Source: Escallonia rubra
Taxonomy: Eukaryota; Streptophyta; Magnoliopsida; Escalloniales; Escalloniaceae
DNA length: 64,000 bases
Direction: 5' to 3'
Assembly (NCBI GenBank): GCA_033065855.1
Contig: JAVXUO010002040.1
Span: 1 to 64,000 of the forward strand
The notes under the pieces are model-generated. The model saw nothing but the letters and a program-made list of their open reading frames with translations, was not told where the DNA came from and searched no databases. A program made the position numbers and the translations under genes. Shown here piece after piece: positions 53,420 to 64,000 of the stretch (position 1 is its first letter; the number at the start of each line of letters is the position of its first letter).

Positions 53420-53972
53420 CCAGACAAGTGGCATTGCAAGGTAACTTTTACTAGCTTTCCCTAGTGTAGAAATCATATCGATTATCTCATATTTCCCGTA
53501 GTCACATTTCATTTCAAATCTACAAAAAGAAGTGTTGTTTCTATTTCTTTGTCTAAGTCTAAAGATTTGGATTCTAGACTAGTTTCCGTAGGGCCAATAT
53601 CAAACTACAGTGGTTTTGATTCCGATTAGTCCAATCGGATACGTAGGCCACTTGACCCCTGCTGTTGAGTTCAAGCCAACATAATAAAAATTATCTTAGG
53701 ATTAGTCTTGTTATATTTTGTATGCTACGTGATCTTTAGGCCAAAAATCATCAGAAACGAAGTAAAGACTGAAAGGGCATGGCAGGTGCCTAACACATTC
53801 CCGTTGCGTAACTTAACCCCTAGACCCCCCCTCCCAGTTTCGATATCTTAGTCTTCCTTTCGAAAATCTTCAAGTCATTTTTAGGTTTTTTTTCTTAATT
53901 TTTTTCATATTAAATAAGGTGGCGACTCATGAAAATCCCCTTTTCAGGATTTTTTCGAGGCGGTGCGCCACA
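53420..53972 (+). mobile_element. Ogre/Tat-type LTR, 3' part
   Basis: Typical Ogre-group LTR wording: GATTCCGATTAGTCCAATCG and ATACGTAGGCC (about 53620-53650), GGTGCCTAACACATTCCCGT (53785) and GGTGGCGACTCATGAAAATC. It ends directly before a matching primer site. The 5' limit is unclear. No intact coding region follows, so the element is a remnant. Confidence 0.6.
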
Positions 53973-53973
53973 G

Positions 53974-53992
53974 TGGCGACTCTGCTGAGAAC
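53974..53992 (+). other. Ogre/Tat primer binding site
   Basis: TGGCGACTCTGCTGAGAAC follows the LTR end after one base. TGGCGACTCTGCTGGGGA is the usual primer site of Ogre-like elements (tRNA-Arg type); two positions differ here. Confidence 0.65.
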
Positions 53993-54635
53993 TAAAAACA
54001 CTAAAAGGACTATACTTGAAAAGTTTCTCTTGATTTCTTTTGGCCTTGTTGTATATATATTTTTGTTTTTGTATTTTTCTGGGGTACGTACAATGTGACA
54101 TAAATGTGGTAGATGCGCTTTTATTTTCATACCTCGCAGACGCGCACATCTCACCCCAACCTGCCCATTTAAGAGCAACACACTTGAGGCCCTTGGTCTT
54201 CTTGGGCTTAAGGCGGTCTCTCGATCAAGTTCTCAACTCCACGTGCCTCGTACTAAATATTGCTTCTGGTTTCTTGGTGTAGTAAACGATTTGTATACGT
54301 ACCGGTGATCGCCCATTATTAACTTGATAGTTACGGACGAGAGGTATATGGTATAGTCGAGCTGATGGAGTAACCTTTACACTGGTGTTATAAGGATGAA
54401 AAATCATACCCGGACCAATTAGTATTCTACCCTTTGTTGGGAGAATACACGTTTTGGCATACGGCATGTTTGCAGGGTAACCATCATCATTCTATAAGTT
54501 AAACTGATAATTTCACAAAAAAGGGGAGACTCTGACTAACCGGTCAGTTATCTGCACTCCTAACCGGACAGTTAGTCAGTATGTGCATTTGCTTGAATGA
54601 ATTCAAAACTGGTTAGTTCAAACCGCAATCCAACC
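53993..54635. other. Probable 5' internal leader of the Ogre-like remnant
   Basis: Follows the primer site and has no recognised protein. It includes paired TAACCGG(T/A)CAGTTA motifs near 54537-54580 that resemble the repeat block to the right. Confidence 0.3.
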
Positions 54636-54885
54636 CACTGACCAACAAGCAAGTTACCCTCCTGGGTGACTGAATGATTAGTCAGAAACCTTATCCTCAT
54701 AAAATTATCATAAAAGTTCTCCAGAAATAAACTCCCAAGCCACTGACCAACCGGCTGGTTACCCTCCTGGTGACCGGACGGTTAGTTAGAAAACCTTATC
54801 CTCTAGAAATGTTCTTAGAAATATTCCCCAGACCACACTGATCAACCGGCCGGTTATCCATCTGGATAACAGGACGGTTAGTCAA
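54636..54885 (+). repeat. About 100-bp tandem repeat with AACCGGCCGGTT cores
   Basis: Three diverged copies start with CACTGA(C/T)CAACCGG at about 54636, 54741 and 54836. Each contains a GGTTA(C/T)CC...CTGG segment, GGACGGTTAGT(C/T)A and a CCTTATCCTC tail. The core is palindromic. Confidence 0.7.
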
Positions 54886-55727
54886 TTTTTTTTCCTCATC
54901 ATTCGAAAAAACACATTTTTTTTTCAAAAATAAAAAAATTCCCTAAATTATAAAATTTATTTCACAAGGTGTAGTTAAAATGCATTCCTCTCAATATAAA
55001 ACGTATAAAAGATTTGCTAACATTTTTTACACGTATCACGCTACCACGACCCCTAGTACTATAACAAATAGAGCACAATTTGAAATTTGGCTTATCGCTT
55101 TGATGTTATATAACTACTTAGAATAAGGACACTTAAGATCAAAAAAATTTGCTTAAATATGACACACAAAACAAAAGATTTAAACAACAAATCTAGGACA
55201 TGTTTGGCTTCCGAAATTGGAATTCTAACAAATGTAATTTGCAAACACAGTACCATTGTGCTTCAATTTTGTAAGAATATCAAATTGTTAACATTAAAAT
55301 ATGTTTTTTTAATAATGTCAAGTATCATTATTCTAAATAGGTAGTTACCGAAGAGAAAAAAGAGTGTTACCGCACCAACTTTAATTTGTCTACTCTTATA
55401 TATGGCACGAGTTATCAATCACACCAACTCTTATATACGTATGTGTGAATATGTATAGGTATATAGTTCACACAATGCATGTATACAAATAAAGTTAGCA
55501 ATCTGGACTACGTCAAAATATCACTAATGTCTGCACAATATTTATTACTTATACTCTTTAAAGTGACTTTCAAAATTTTGAAAACAAACATGTCTAAGGT
55601 CGTTTTTTTGGGTAAAAGGTCCCATGTATGTATTATTTCAATAGTAAACTTCATATGTACGTGAATAGAAATACAATCTTCCTCAGTACTTCACTTTTCT
55701 TCCCTGATGCATTTGCCTAATGTTTAT
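54886..55727. other. AT-rich spacer
   Basis: No gene or element end recognised. It lies 3' of the LINE fragment (which is on the minus strand) and would include its 3' tail, but no clear poly-A (poly-T on plus) tail or target duplication is seen. Confidence 0.35.
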
Positions 55728-56660
55728 TTACAAGAGAACAGTTTTATCAATCCTCCAAGTCTCACAAAGAACATTATTCACATGAGTAGCAGGAGCTTTC
55801 TTCCAGCTATAAGTTTTTTGTCTCACCCATTGTTGAATCACCTCAAAGCATCCTTGTACAAAAGCTGCTTGCTTCCTGAAGATTTTGTTATTCCGTTCTT
55901 GCCAAATTCCATAAACTGTAAGAGTCCATAGCAATTTACACAACCTTGCCTTTAAAATTTTACCTCTAAAGTTTTGGCAAGCATACTGCAAAGCTTGATC
56001 CCAGGATGTAAAAGTGCCATCTACCTGCAATTTGCTCAATATTAATCCCCACAATTCCTTTGAGTATGAGCATTGCACCAATAGATGATTGATGGTTTCT
56101 GGCTGTGCTTGACAAAGTTCACAAGTGTCTTCTTGAATTAGATTCCAATTCTTCAACCTTGTCTTAGTCCTTAGTCCCTTATAACAGATCATCCAGGCCA
56201 ACACTGAACACCTGGGAATATGCCCAGGAAACCATAATAGTTTCCACCAGGGGGCTATAGCTGCCCTTGTTCTGATACCTTCCCATGCAGATTTAATTGT
56301 AAATTTCCCATTTGCATTTAAATTCCACAAGATCTCATCTTGAGTGAGAACATCTGGTCTTGGTATGCCTGCAAGTATAGAGTTCACTGCACTAAGAGCC
56401 TGTGATCTGATTATAGGTAGATTCCAATTGCCATCTTGTATTATTTCTTGAACCTTGGCACTCATGCTTGATCCAGCATCATATACAATCCTCTGGCCAT
56501 AGACCTTAGTCAATATTCCACTTGGGTGCCAATTATCTAACCATAACCAGGTATTTTCCCCATTACCAACCTTATATCTCACATATTGCTTGAATATTTC
56601 TATGATCTTTATCAATTTACACCATATAGTCACATAATACCAAAAGTGATGTTGCATCAA
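55728..56660 (-). pseudogene. LINE reverse-transcriptase C-terminus with RVT zinc-binding domain
   Basis: 310 codons open throughout. YKVGNGENTWLWLDNWHPSG and WNLNANGKFTIKSAWEGIR, FPGHIPRCSVLAWMICYKGL, then the zinc-binding core CELCQAQPETINHLLVQC and LWGLILSKL make up the zf-RVT region of plant L1-type non-LTR retrotransposons. Endonuclease and RT catalytic domains are absent, as expected of a 5'-truncated insertion. That the frame is intact over 930 bp suggests it is young, or that the piece is kept as a host ORF; truncation is the simpler reading. Confidence 0.8.
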
Positions 56661-57969
56661 CTTCTAAATTATATTTGTAAACAATAAATTCTCTTGTACT
56701 AGTTAATAATGCAAAAATTTATTGACCGGTCAAATATTAAACATTGTGAAAAATGCGGGTGGCTGAGTCGCAAACAAAATGATGGACTCGAACAAAAGTT
56801 AAATTGGAAGAACAAGTTCAGTTAAATTATGTCATCAATGGGTCATCAATGGGTCTAGCCCAAGTGTGTGGTCTTGTTACCATAAAAGTCAAATATGTCA
56901 ACTTTGACTAAAGAAAAGTATTTTTAAATGAAGTGAAAATAAGAATCTATTTGATTAAGAAATTCTGATTGAATTAAATAGGACAAAATCTCTTTGATTA
57001 TGAAGTCAAACCCAACTCGCGAAGTTTTCAAAATAAAGTCTACGATCTTGCCTATAAATAAAGTATTTGGCGTAAAGAAGAAGGACACACAAGATTCGTC
57101 AATTAAGCTTTGTCGCAACTCTGTCGTTTCAATTTTTGTGCTTTATTTGAAGAACGATACGCATTAATCTAGTGTCGTTCTTAAATCGAGCACTTATAAG
57201 ACGCGGCCACTATTTTTTTATTGATTTTAAACCAAAAATGAATTAACCTTCAACTTAAGTGATTTTAAAAGTTAAGGATCGCCACACTTGTTTGGGATAA
57301 ATTATTAAAACCCTTGATCAAGTGTCGTTCCGAAGATTGTTCAACAACAAAGATTGAAAAAATTAACGTTTCAAGATCAAATTATTTCAGCCCTTGGATC
57401 GTGACCGAATTGAAGATCAAATAAGCGAGTTCTATATTTATTTTGTATAAAAATCATAGAGGCATAATTAAATTTTGTGGAGTAATTTCTTGTCTTCCAG
57501 TTTAGGCAATAAATTGTTTATAGTATTCTCAATTTTCAACATTTATAATAAATGTTACAATCTTTATGTCTGTAATATATGTTACAATCTTTTGTATGAC
57601 CAGGACGATTTATTATGTATAATATTTCTCTTCTAAACAAAAAAAAAAAAAAAACATTTACAATAAACTTTATTTCCACCTGTTATATAGAATTCACCAT
57701 CTTTTTGTCGCTGAAATTATATGTTAGTCTTTAGCGACAAATAAAAACTTTAAATGACACATTAAATGGTGAAAATAGCCTATCCATAAAGAAAAAGGGC
57801 ATTTTCAAAAGGCACCCATGGAAATGTAATAAATGTTGTTCTTTCCAACTGGGAATTTTCAGAGGGTCACCAGTGTAACGTGCCTTCTTCTCCCAAATCC
57901 TAAACTATGTCAACACCTGATTGCAGTACCGTCTAAAATGTTGAGCCTTTCCGGGGACAGTCGGTCGGA
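56661..57969. other. Spacer and upstream region of the ASCH gene
   Basis: AT-rich. TATAAATA at 57053-57060, followed by a leader-like segment, looks like a promoter but lies about 900 bp from the ASCH start, and could belong to an LTR remnant. A poly-A run is at 57639-57654. No protein is recognised. Confidence 0.35.
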
Positions 57970-60900
57970 ATGGACGAACAACAGCCACCGTCGCCTAGAG
58001 TGGCTCCAGTCCAACTCGAAGACTGCATTGAAGAGCTGCTTAAGTTCACCCTAACGTCCGCCATCGACGGAACCCTAGGAGTTGATATAGGCCTGTCAAA
58101 GCACTACTGTTCCAACCTCCTCAAAGAAGACCCCGATTCTCCCTGCCCTGATACTTCGGGTATTAAATCCATATTCACCGCCTTCAATCACGTAATTTCC
58201 AACAGTTTATCTGCACCTGTTATATGTGCTTTTTCTGTTAAATTAGAGACTTCCGCGATTTCTTGATTAGTACTCTCCTCAACCTCCCCCCCCCCCCCCC
58301 CCCCCGATTTTCTGCAGGTTTGTAAGGTTCGATTCACTACATGTAAACGATGACTTTACTCAATAGTTTTAAACCTAGCTCGACTTACCGAAACGATACT
58401 TGTTCGATATTATTCCTGTTTGAGTTCACTTCAATGTTTACACGTACTAAATCTATCCGAGGAATTCACGAAAAGTTAAATGTAGATAATTCAATGGAAG
58501 GGAGGGAGTATCTGAACACGTGAGCGTTGAGACTACTCATTATTTGGGCCCTAGTTTTACTCAATCAGACAATACTTATTTCTTATGTAATTGATATTCC
58601 ATTTGTTTCATAAATTTTGTCCCCTTTTTACATTTTGAGTATTTACAAATTGTGCTTCAAACATTTAAGCATGGAGTCGAATTCAAACTTTTAATGCATA
58701 TGAAATAATAATTTCCTTCACAAGTGAAATGTGGGCAAGAACAATGAGTAAAGTCAATGTTTGCATGTTCATATTTTTTTTCTTGGTTTGTCATGTTCAA
58801 AATATATTTCTTCGCAAAATGTCAAAGGAAACAAGAAATATGGGACTGAGGGAGTATTGTTTGAGTTCAATTCAAGGTTTAACTGGTCTTGCAAGAGAAA
58901 GGTAGTTGTTATGTCGGTTAGGATCCTATGGAGTTTCTCTACTTTAGATGTGAAGTTTGGCTGATTCGAGCACTGACAAACCATTCTTTTTTCATTGATT
59001 TCACTATGAAATCAAATCTAGAAGTCAGCTTTAACCAACTAATTTGGCATCATCATATTAGAATTTTTTGTTTCTCTGCTGAAGTGAGTTTTACCTGTTC
59101 AGTTATCCTAGCAACTCGTCAGTACCTTGGTGATGTCGTATACGATAGTGCTCCTTTAGCTTTTACTGATTCTACACTTTGTATTCCTGTTGTTTTCCCA
59201 TGAAAAGAAGCATTTGCATATCAGATAAGCATTAGAGGGTCAGAGTCTATCAAAATAGTGTGAAGCAGGATATGGACTGATGGCTAGTATGGGTAGAAAT
59301 GAAGATCATCCCTGTTGGTGAGATTTAAGAGTTTGACTCTTTCCTTCTATCAAACTAAAATCTATCTAGGTTGTGGTAAATATTTTGAAAGGAGGTTGGT
59401 CGGTTGGAAACGACAATATTTGTCAAGGATGGTGGGGGTGTCTTGATTGGTATAGTGCTTTCTTTGGAATTCCTATTATGTCCTTACTTCCCGTGGTAAG
59501 TATTGTTGGGAATGACCTTCAGCTAGATGGAATGAATTTATTACCCACTTGCTGCTTGGAATTTGTACCTCGATTCATTTTGGTGCGATACGTATTCATA
59601 ATTCATATTTGTTCAACAAAGCTTTGTTGGGTAAGTAGCTATGAAAGTTTGGAATTGGACCCAATGTTAATTACAGAGGAGGTTCTTTGGGAACAGTAGG
59701 TTTTTGGAGGATTTTAAGGAAGAGCATTACAAGTGGGATGATTTCATTTGGCTTGATTCTTGGTGTGGAGGTGTTCCTAAAAGATAATTTCAACTAAATA
59801 CAACTCAAGTGTCTCGCACTGTATACAATAGCAGATTTTAGAGGCTATGCCATACAGATGCTTACTCGACACTTATGAATACACAACATGACAACTTCAT
59901 GGGAATTTGTTCCGTATGTTGTCTATTTCTTTAAATATTTCACGTATAAAACATAGAAAAATCTGGAGGCTTGTAGCACATGTAAATATTTGAATAATTG
60001 GAGGGAGAATTCTAGAGACGCATTTTACATGGTAGGACTGATTTTGATCACCACCATCCACTAAAGAGGTGAACATGTATAAATGGGGGAGGCCATTGTT
60101 GCTGCTAAAAACATGCTCCGCGTACATTGCGGAACCCGAACCTAGACCGATGACCTGCAAGACAAAAAACGAGTGACCGCCGGGTGGGGTTCCCAGCAGA
60201 AAACTCTCCGATGTTTAAGTCAGAGCGCAGCTACAGAATAGTAACTCTGAAAAAGCATGAATTGTGTAGTTGTCCCATACCTGGAGGGGTAGACCCCTTT
60301 ATATAGCTGTAGGAGAAGACTCCTAGTAGGACTGGGTCGTGGGCCAGATGTGTTAGAATCGCGTTAGGATCCTCGAGGATCACGTCACAATTCCTAATAA
60401 GATAATCATTGATCTCCCAGTTTGACTGGGGTGTTCCTAAAAGATAATTTCAACTAAATACGACGTGGCAGTGTTGTGAACTTGCTTTTGTCTTTAGGCA
60501 GTGGTCTCTTCTTGGAAGATGTTTCCAGGACTGGGGACATAATCGTGTGATACATTTTCCTAAGTTGCACTCGTTTAAAACCCAGTGCGATTGGATGATT
60601 CTTGGAAGTATCTTGAAAGAACACCAAAGTCAAGATTTTACGAATTAGCGGTCAAAGTCCTGCCGTGGTTGTGGCATATGAACCAGACAAAGGGTGAGGC
60701 TCCGACACTCTCTCTTCACCAATGTGAATAGGAAAAAGAAAGAGAGCTGGCCTCTCACTTTGTGACAAGTCGCTATCCATATCCCTTGCGAGCAAGGAAT
60801 TAAACCTTGGCGACTTGCCATTCTTGTTTTTTTTTTTAACTCATCCAAAGAGCAGACCATGCTGCGCAAGTTGGATATAGAGAAAGACATAATTTTGTAA

Positions 60901-63900
60901 ATGGAGTGGAGCACATGGTTTTTAGCAAAGGATGGAGGGGTTGTGAAGTCAATCGCGTACCATTTATTTGTATCTTTTTTGGTGAGAACGGTTCTGATGG
61001 GTTTCTTCCCTTAGAGAGCGATTAGGCTTAAGTGCCTTAGATTTGCTCCTTGTGATGGAGGTTTTAAGCAAGATGATAGGTCCTACTTATGTAGACACAC
61101 TGCTCTATCACGAGGGGTGGAGTGGTTGTAGTTAAGGTATTTGCGGGGGTTTCATTATGTTTACAGGCATCGTGGGTTGAGGATCAAGTTAGATCAAATA
61201 TGATAGTTCAAAGATTTCGAACAACTTTTCCACCACAGTTCTTCCGTTAAAAGGGCCAGACAAGTAGGTTACTCTTGAGATCCTTTGTAGGATCTTGCAG
61301 TGCCAATATCAAACTCTCCCAATTCCAATGTGAGATCTTGTGGCATCAAATAGGGGATTTGACAGCTTTGGGAAATATTTTGTGGTGCACGGTGGGCTCC
61401 TTTTGCGTGCGTGACATACTTTGATCTTACTTTAGGGGTGGGGCACAAGTCAAAAGGCCATATGGATCAAAGTGGCGTGATGTGAGAAGAGAATAGTAGT
61501 TGGAAGAAGCAATATCTTTCCAAATGTAGAAACTCACCTCTAGGAAGTTCACCCTTTTTGGTCCCACGACATATATGTTCTCCCTCTTTCCATGCCGCTT
61601 TTTGATGGTGAGGAACTTGGCAAGCTTAGGAGGGGTTTTGTCTGAAAAAGTGGTGGTGTTAGTCGGGAGAAAGTGTCCACCTATTGTGGAGGAGGTCTGG
61701 ATGTAATGGAATTTCGGATGTTCGATCATTTGTTCGAAGAAAATGGTTTCGTAGAAATTCTGGGAGGTGGTAATTGGCATGTTTATGAGGGATTTGTAGG
61801 ACTGGATGATAACAATATACGAGTTCGTGCTTTTTGGGCTTGGAGTTGGTAGCTGAGTAGTACTTCTGAAAACTTTATCCTTTCTTGTGGGGAGTATTAT
61901 GGGGCAGATGCTCTTAGGGATCGACTCCCCGGTGCTATACAGGATGGCTTTGGGATGTGAGACTAGTTTGATTGCTTCTGTGACCTCGGGCAATAAATGT
62001 GTGGAAACTACAATAGATGAGATACCTTCATGGTCGGGAATGAGGTTGTGAAGATAAGCTTTGGTGGAACCTTCTCCTTTTAAATACTTCTTCAATCCTG
62101 TGCAGCAGGTTTGGACTTCCTTCCCATAGGGGGTTGTTTGACAGGCACGGGGGACCTCCAAAGCTGGCTTTTGATGGCTACATCAGGGTGCTATTTTGAC
62201 AAAAATCAAAATTTATGGAAGGAGCGTGGTTGTTATATGTTTGATTCTTTGGCATATGTCAAGATGGTGAGATGTTGATGAGTTAGACCAGTGTTGTCAA
62301 AAGCACGCCTAAGTGCAGGTGCAGCCCTGCACAGGGAGCGCGCCTCGCCTAGGGCTAGACGCAGCGCCTCCAAGAGGAGGGCGCCCAGGCGCAAGGCGCG
62401 ATGGAGGTGGAAATAAAAGCCCAAAACATCAAGTCTTTGACTGTTGCCATCGCGGCATCATCTCAGCCGTTGATTGTTTTTAGTTCTTTCTTTGATATCA
62501 CCATAAATTAATTTTTCAACCAAAAAAGTCCTAAAACCTCAAATTCCTAATTCTTCTATTCTCTTGCTGCTGTCCACTGTGCTAGTGCCCCGTCGTCGGC
62601 TGGTGCTTCCCTTCAAGTAGATCTATTCCTTCAGTTCACCTTGTAGATGAAGAAGATGAAATTGAGAAGGAATCTCTACTGGACTTTGAGCCCTATGATT
62701 CCCTTTGAAGAAAGAAAGCATTGCTACCTTGGCCCTTACTGATGATGAGGATGATGGTGTCATGTTCACTTAGGATCAACTACTTCTCATTGGATTTGAA
62801 ACTTTTTCTATTGTTGGAAGTTTGTTAAATTGCCATGTTTTGGAATTTTCCTACATTATTTTATTTGTATAATGCACTAATATCTATATATTCTTATTTA
62901 TTTTATTTTGCTCCTCGCTTTTGAAAGGTGCACGCCTGTGCCTTGTGCCTAGGCTATAGGGACCCTTTGCGCCTTAGGCATGTGTCTTTAATTACAATGA
63001 GATGGACTTAGGACCATGCTGCCAAGGAGGATGCATAGTTATTGGAGGCTGTCACCCTTGTGCCTCATATGGTCCATTTGGAGGTAGGGGAATTGACAAG
63101 CTTTTAACATGGGGGCGGCTCCCTTTACACCATAGAGTTTTTCCAGACCTTATCTTTTCTAGCTAAAGAAAAAGTTTTTGTGGTTGCCTGTTGCTTTTGT
63201 GGATGAGTTTTTACTAAGAATATTCGTGTAGTAGTTTTTGTAGATTTCCTTAGCTAACCAGAAGTTATAATTTCTAGTTTGATACATATATTTGTGTAAA
63301 AAGCAAGTAACACTGACATACTGGTCAGTCTTTTTATTATGCGAGGACAGAATAATATGTTCATGCCTACTTGATGCAGTTCTTTCTGAAGGAGTTCCAC
63401 CATATCCTTTATACAAGCGGCTAGCAGCATCTTTATGCCAGTGCATCTCTTCCAGAGCCTTCTGTAGAACACATAATAAGATGGAATTAATTGATGAAGA
63501 CAAATCTTGGAAGCAGAAAGAAGACGAGTGGAATAAGTCGATCCTACAGCATGGATCCGAGTTGCTAAATGTAAGAGGTCATATCATTAATTTTCTGCTT
63601 TGCTTTGATTTTTCTATTGTGTTGCATATCACTTGTTAACTACTTCAGCACCTGGACATTGATATCATTTAGAAGTAATTTCATTTATCTTCATTTTTAT
63701 AGAATTTTGTTTTAGATAGAATTTATATTGTACTAACTTTTTTTTTTTTTGTGTGTTATATTAGATCTTGAAGATCATGGACTTTGAACTTCATGTTCAG
63801 GAGCCGTTCTTCACCCAGCTCAAAGGTATTAATATGTTCCTCTTGTAATTTCTAAATATAAATCGTTGTCCTTGTCATGATTACCTCTTTGAGGTTTTAA

Positions 63901-64000
63901 ATATGGAATCCACACTAAAAGGCTTGTTGTCTGTGGTACATAAATTCTTTAGATGGGCAGAAGACAATTGAAGGAAGGTGTGCTCTTGGGGACTACACCC
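57970..64000 (+). CDS. ASCH-domain protein, partial at the right edge
   Basis: A conserved plant protein with a C-terminal ASCH domain, a PUA-like RNA-binding fold; its cellular role is not settled. Exon one 57970-58159 (MDEQQPPSPRVAPVQLEDCI, then AIDGTLGVDIGLSKHYC); exon two 63380-63570 (VPPYPLYKRLAASLCQCISS, WKQKEDEWNKSIL); exon three 63765-63825 (FELHVQEPFFTQLK); exon four from 63953 (DGQKTIEGRCALGDYT) continues past the window. All junctions are GT-AG and in phase (1, 0, 1). ELHVQEPFxxQLKDGxKTIEGR is the start of the ASCH domain with its conserved G-x-K-x-x-E-x-R. Intron one is 5.2 kb and full of element debris. No lesion is seen in the visible 148 or so codons. Confidence 0.85.
58287..58305 (+). 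repeat. Poly-C run in intron one
   Basis: A homopolymer of about 19 C, 130 bp into the first intron of the ASCH gene. Length is assembly-sensitive. Nothing else is recognised between 58306 and about 59370 except AT-rich intron sequence. Confidence 0.7.
59373..59860 (+). pseudogene. LINE RT fragment in the ASCH intron
   Basis: Plus-strand readings give WSVGNDNICQGWWGCLDWYS and later KWDDFIWLDSWCGGVP followed by a stop and FQLNTTQVSRTVYN. The WLDSWCGGxPLK wording is that of the region just before the zinc-binding domain of plant L1-type LINEs. Frames change several times, so it is a decayed fragment. Confidence 0.5.
59770..60463 (+). repeat. 32-bp direct repeat bracketing an LTR-like segment
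   Basis: GGTGTTCCTAAAAGATAATT and the next twelve bases occur at 59770 and again at about 60431. The DNA between them includes an LTR-like piece, so the repeat may mark a duplication produced with an insertion or a recombination event. Confidence 0.7.
60097..60430 (-). mobile_element. Tat-like LTR fragment (minus strand)
   Basis: On the minus strand a TATA box CTATATAAAGGGG (60294-60306) is followed by CTGACTTAAACATCGGAGAG (about 60205-60224), the same R/U5 motif as in the 21644-22079 LTR (GACTTAAGCATCGGAG), then CTTGCAGGTCATCGG and a possible CAACA end at 60097. The 5' end and duplication are not identified. Possibly a solo LTR or TRIM. Confidence 0.45.
60464..61426. other. Intron DNA, nothing firm
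   Basis: Mixed debris, possibly more LINE sequence in shifted frames. No conserved motif is clear enough to name. Confidence 0.3.
61427..62161 (-). other. Unidentified 244-codon open frame inside the ASCH intron
   Basis: Open on the minus strand for 735 bp. It is rich in S, T, P and K, with no recognisable domain. The plus strand of the same DNA, with stops, also reads like old coding sequence (FDHLFEENGFVEILGG), so this frame is probably the shadow of a decayed plus-strand gene or LINE. Not claimed as a gene. Confidence 0.2.
62289..62999. mobile_element. hAT-like MITE with GCGCC-rich ends
   Basis: The left end CAGTGTTGTCAAAAGCACGC begins a block of GCGCC/GGCGC motifs. The right end, read inward, CATTGTAATTAAAGACACATG, is followed by CCTAAGGCGC. 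The flanks AGTTAGAC and AGATGGAC match at six of eight bases, fitting an old 8-bp duplication. The middle includes an acidic coding-like relic (DEEDEIEKESLLDFEPYDS). GTGTTGTCAAA ends with GCGC-rich arms are a common plant hAT type. Confidence 0.5.

Overview
The window is nuclear DNA of a flowering plant, most likely a eudicot. Genes are sparse and have GT-AG introns. There is a plant-type multi-finger C2H2 repressor, an ASCH-domain gene, pieces of an ent-kaurene oxidase-like P450, of an RLCK-VII kinase and of a PSKR-like LRR receptor, and most of the rest is plant transposable elements in many states of decay. All work is by eye; no search was run.

Layout. 1-1.9 kb: GC-rich, repeat-bearing, LTR-like DNA with a TATA box. 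2.2-3.8 kb: a CACTA-like element carrying a GGCCC-rich hAT element with a perfect 8-bp target duplication. 4.5-5.4 kb: direct repeats. 6.97-8.05 kb: a MULE with about 180-bp inverted repeats and a perfect 9-bp target duplication. 10.35-12.25 kb: an intact two-exon ZAT-type zinc-finger gene (515 aa), the clearest complete host gene.

About 14-49 kb is the most interesting part. It looks like a large minus-strand Helitron: a textbook 3' end at 13968 (hairpin then CTAG, A/T target), a RepHel (HUH Rep plus Pif1-type helicase) pseudogene at 38.6-46.7 kb, and downstream on the same strand an RPA1-like gene (zinc ribbon and C-terminal OB fold, 20.9-32.9 kb). One intron of the RPA-like gene holds a 9.1-kb Tat-lineage Ty3/gypsy retrotransposon (21644-30762, 5-bp duplication), and a hAT element (30774-32115, 8-bp duplication) sits in that retrotransposon's flank. 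Gene fragments (P450 KO-like, LRR receptor, RLCK kinase, gypsy RNase H) lie inside the same interval. The 5' boundary is uncertain; 49213 is the best candidate and 18093 is an alternative.

49.4-57 kb: LTRs (a Tekay/Del-like solo LTR at 50790-52070), gypsy pol debris, a Tourist-like MITE, an Ogre/Tat LTR end with its primer binding site, and a 5'-truncated LINE. 57.97 kb to the right edge: an ASCH-domain gene whose 5.2-kb first intron is full of element debris; the gene runs out of the window.

How the parts relate: the retrotransposon carries gag, a pol that has lost its protease and the start of RT, an antisense ORF with its own TATA box, and a 41-bp palindromic tandem array next to its 3' LTR. 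The Helitron parts are inactive as read (several stops, one frameshift), although the RPA-like splice phases still fit perfectly across the invaded intron.
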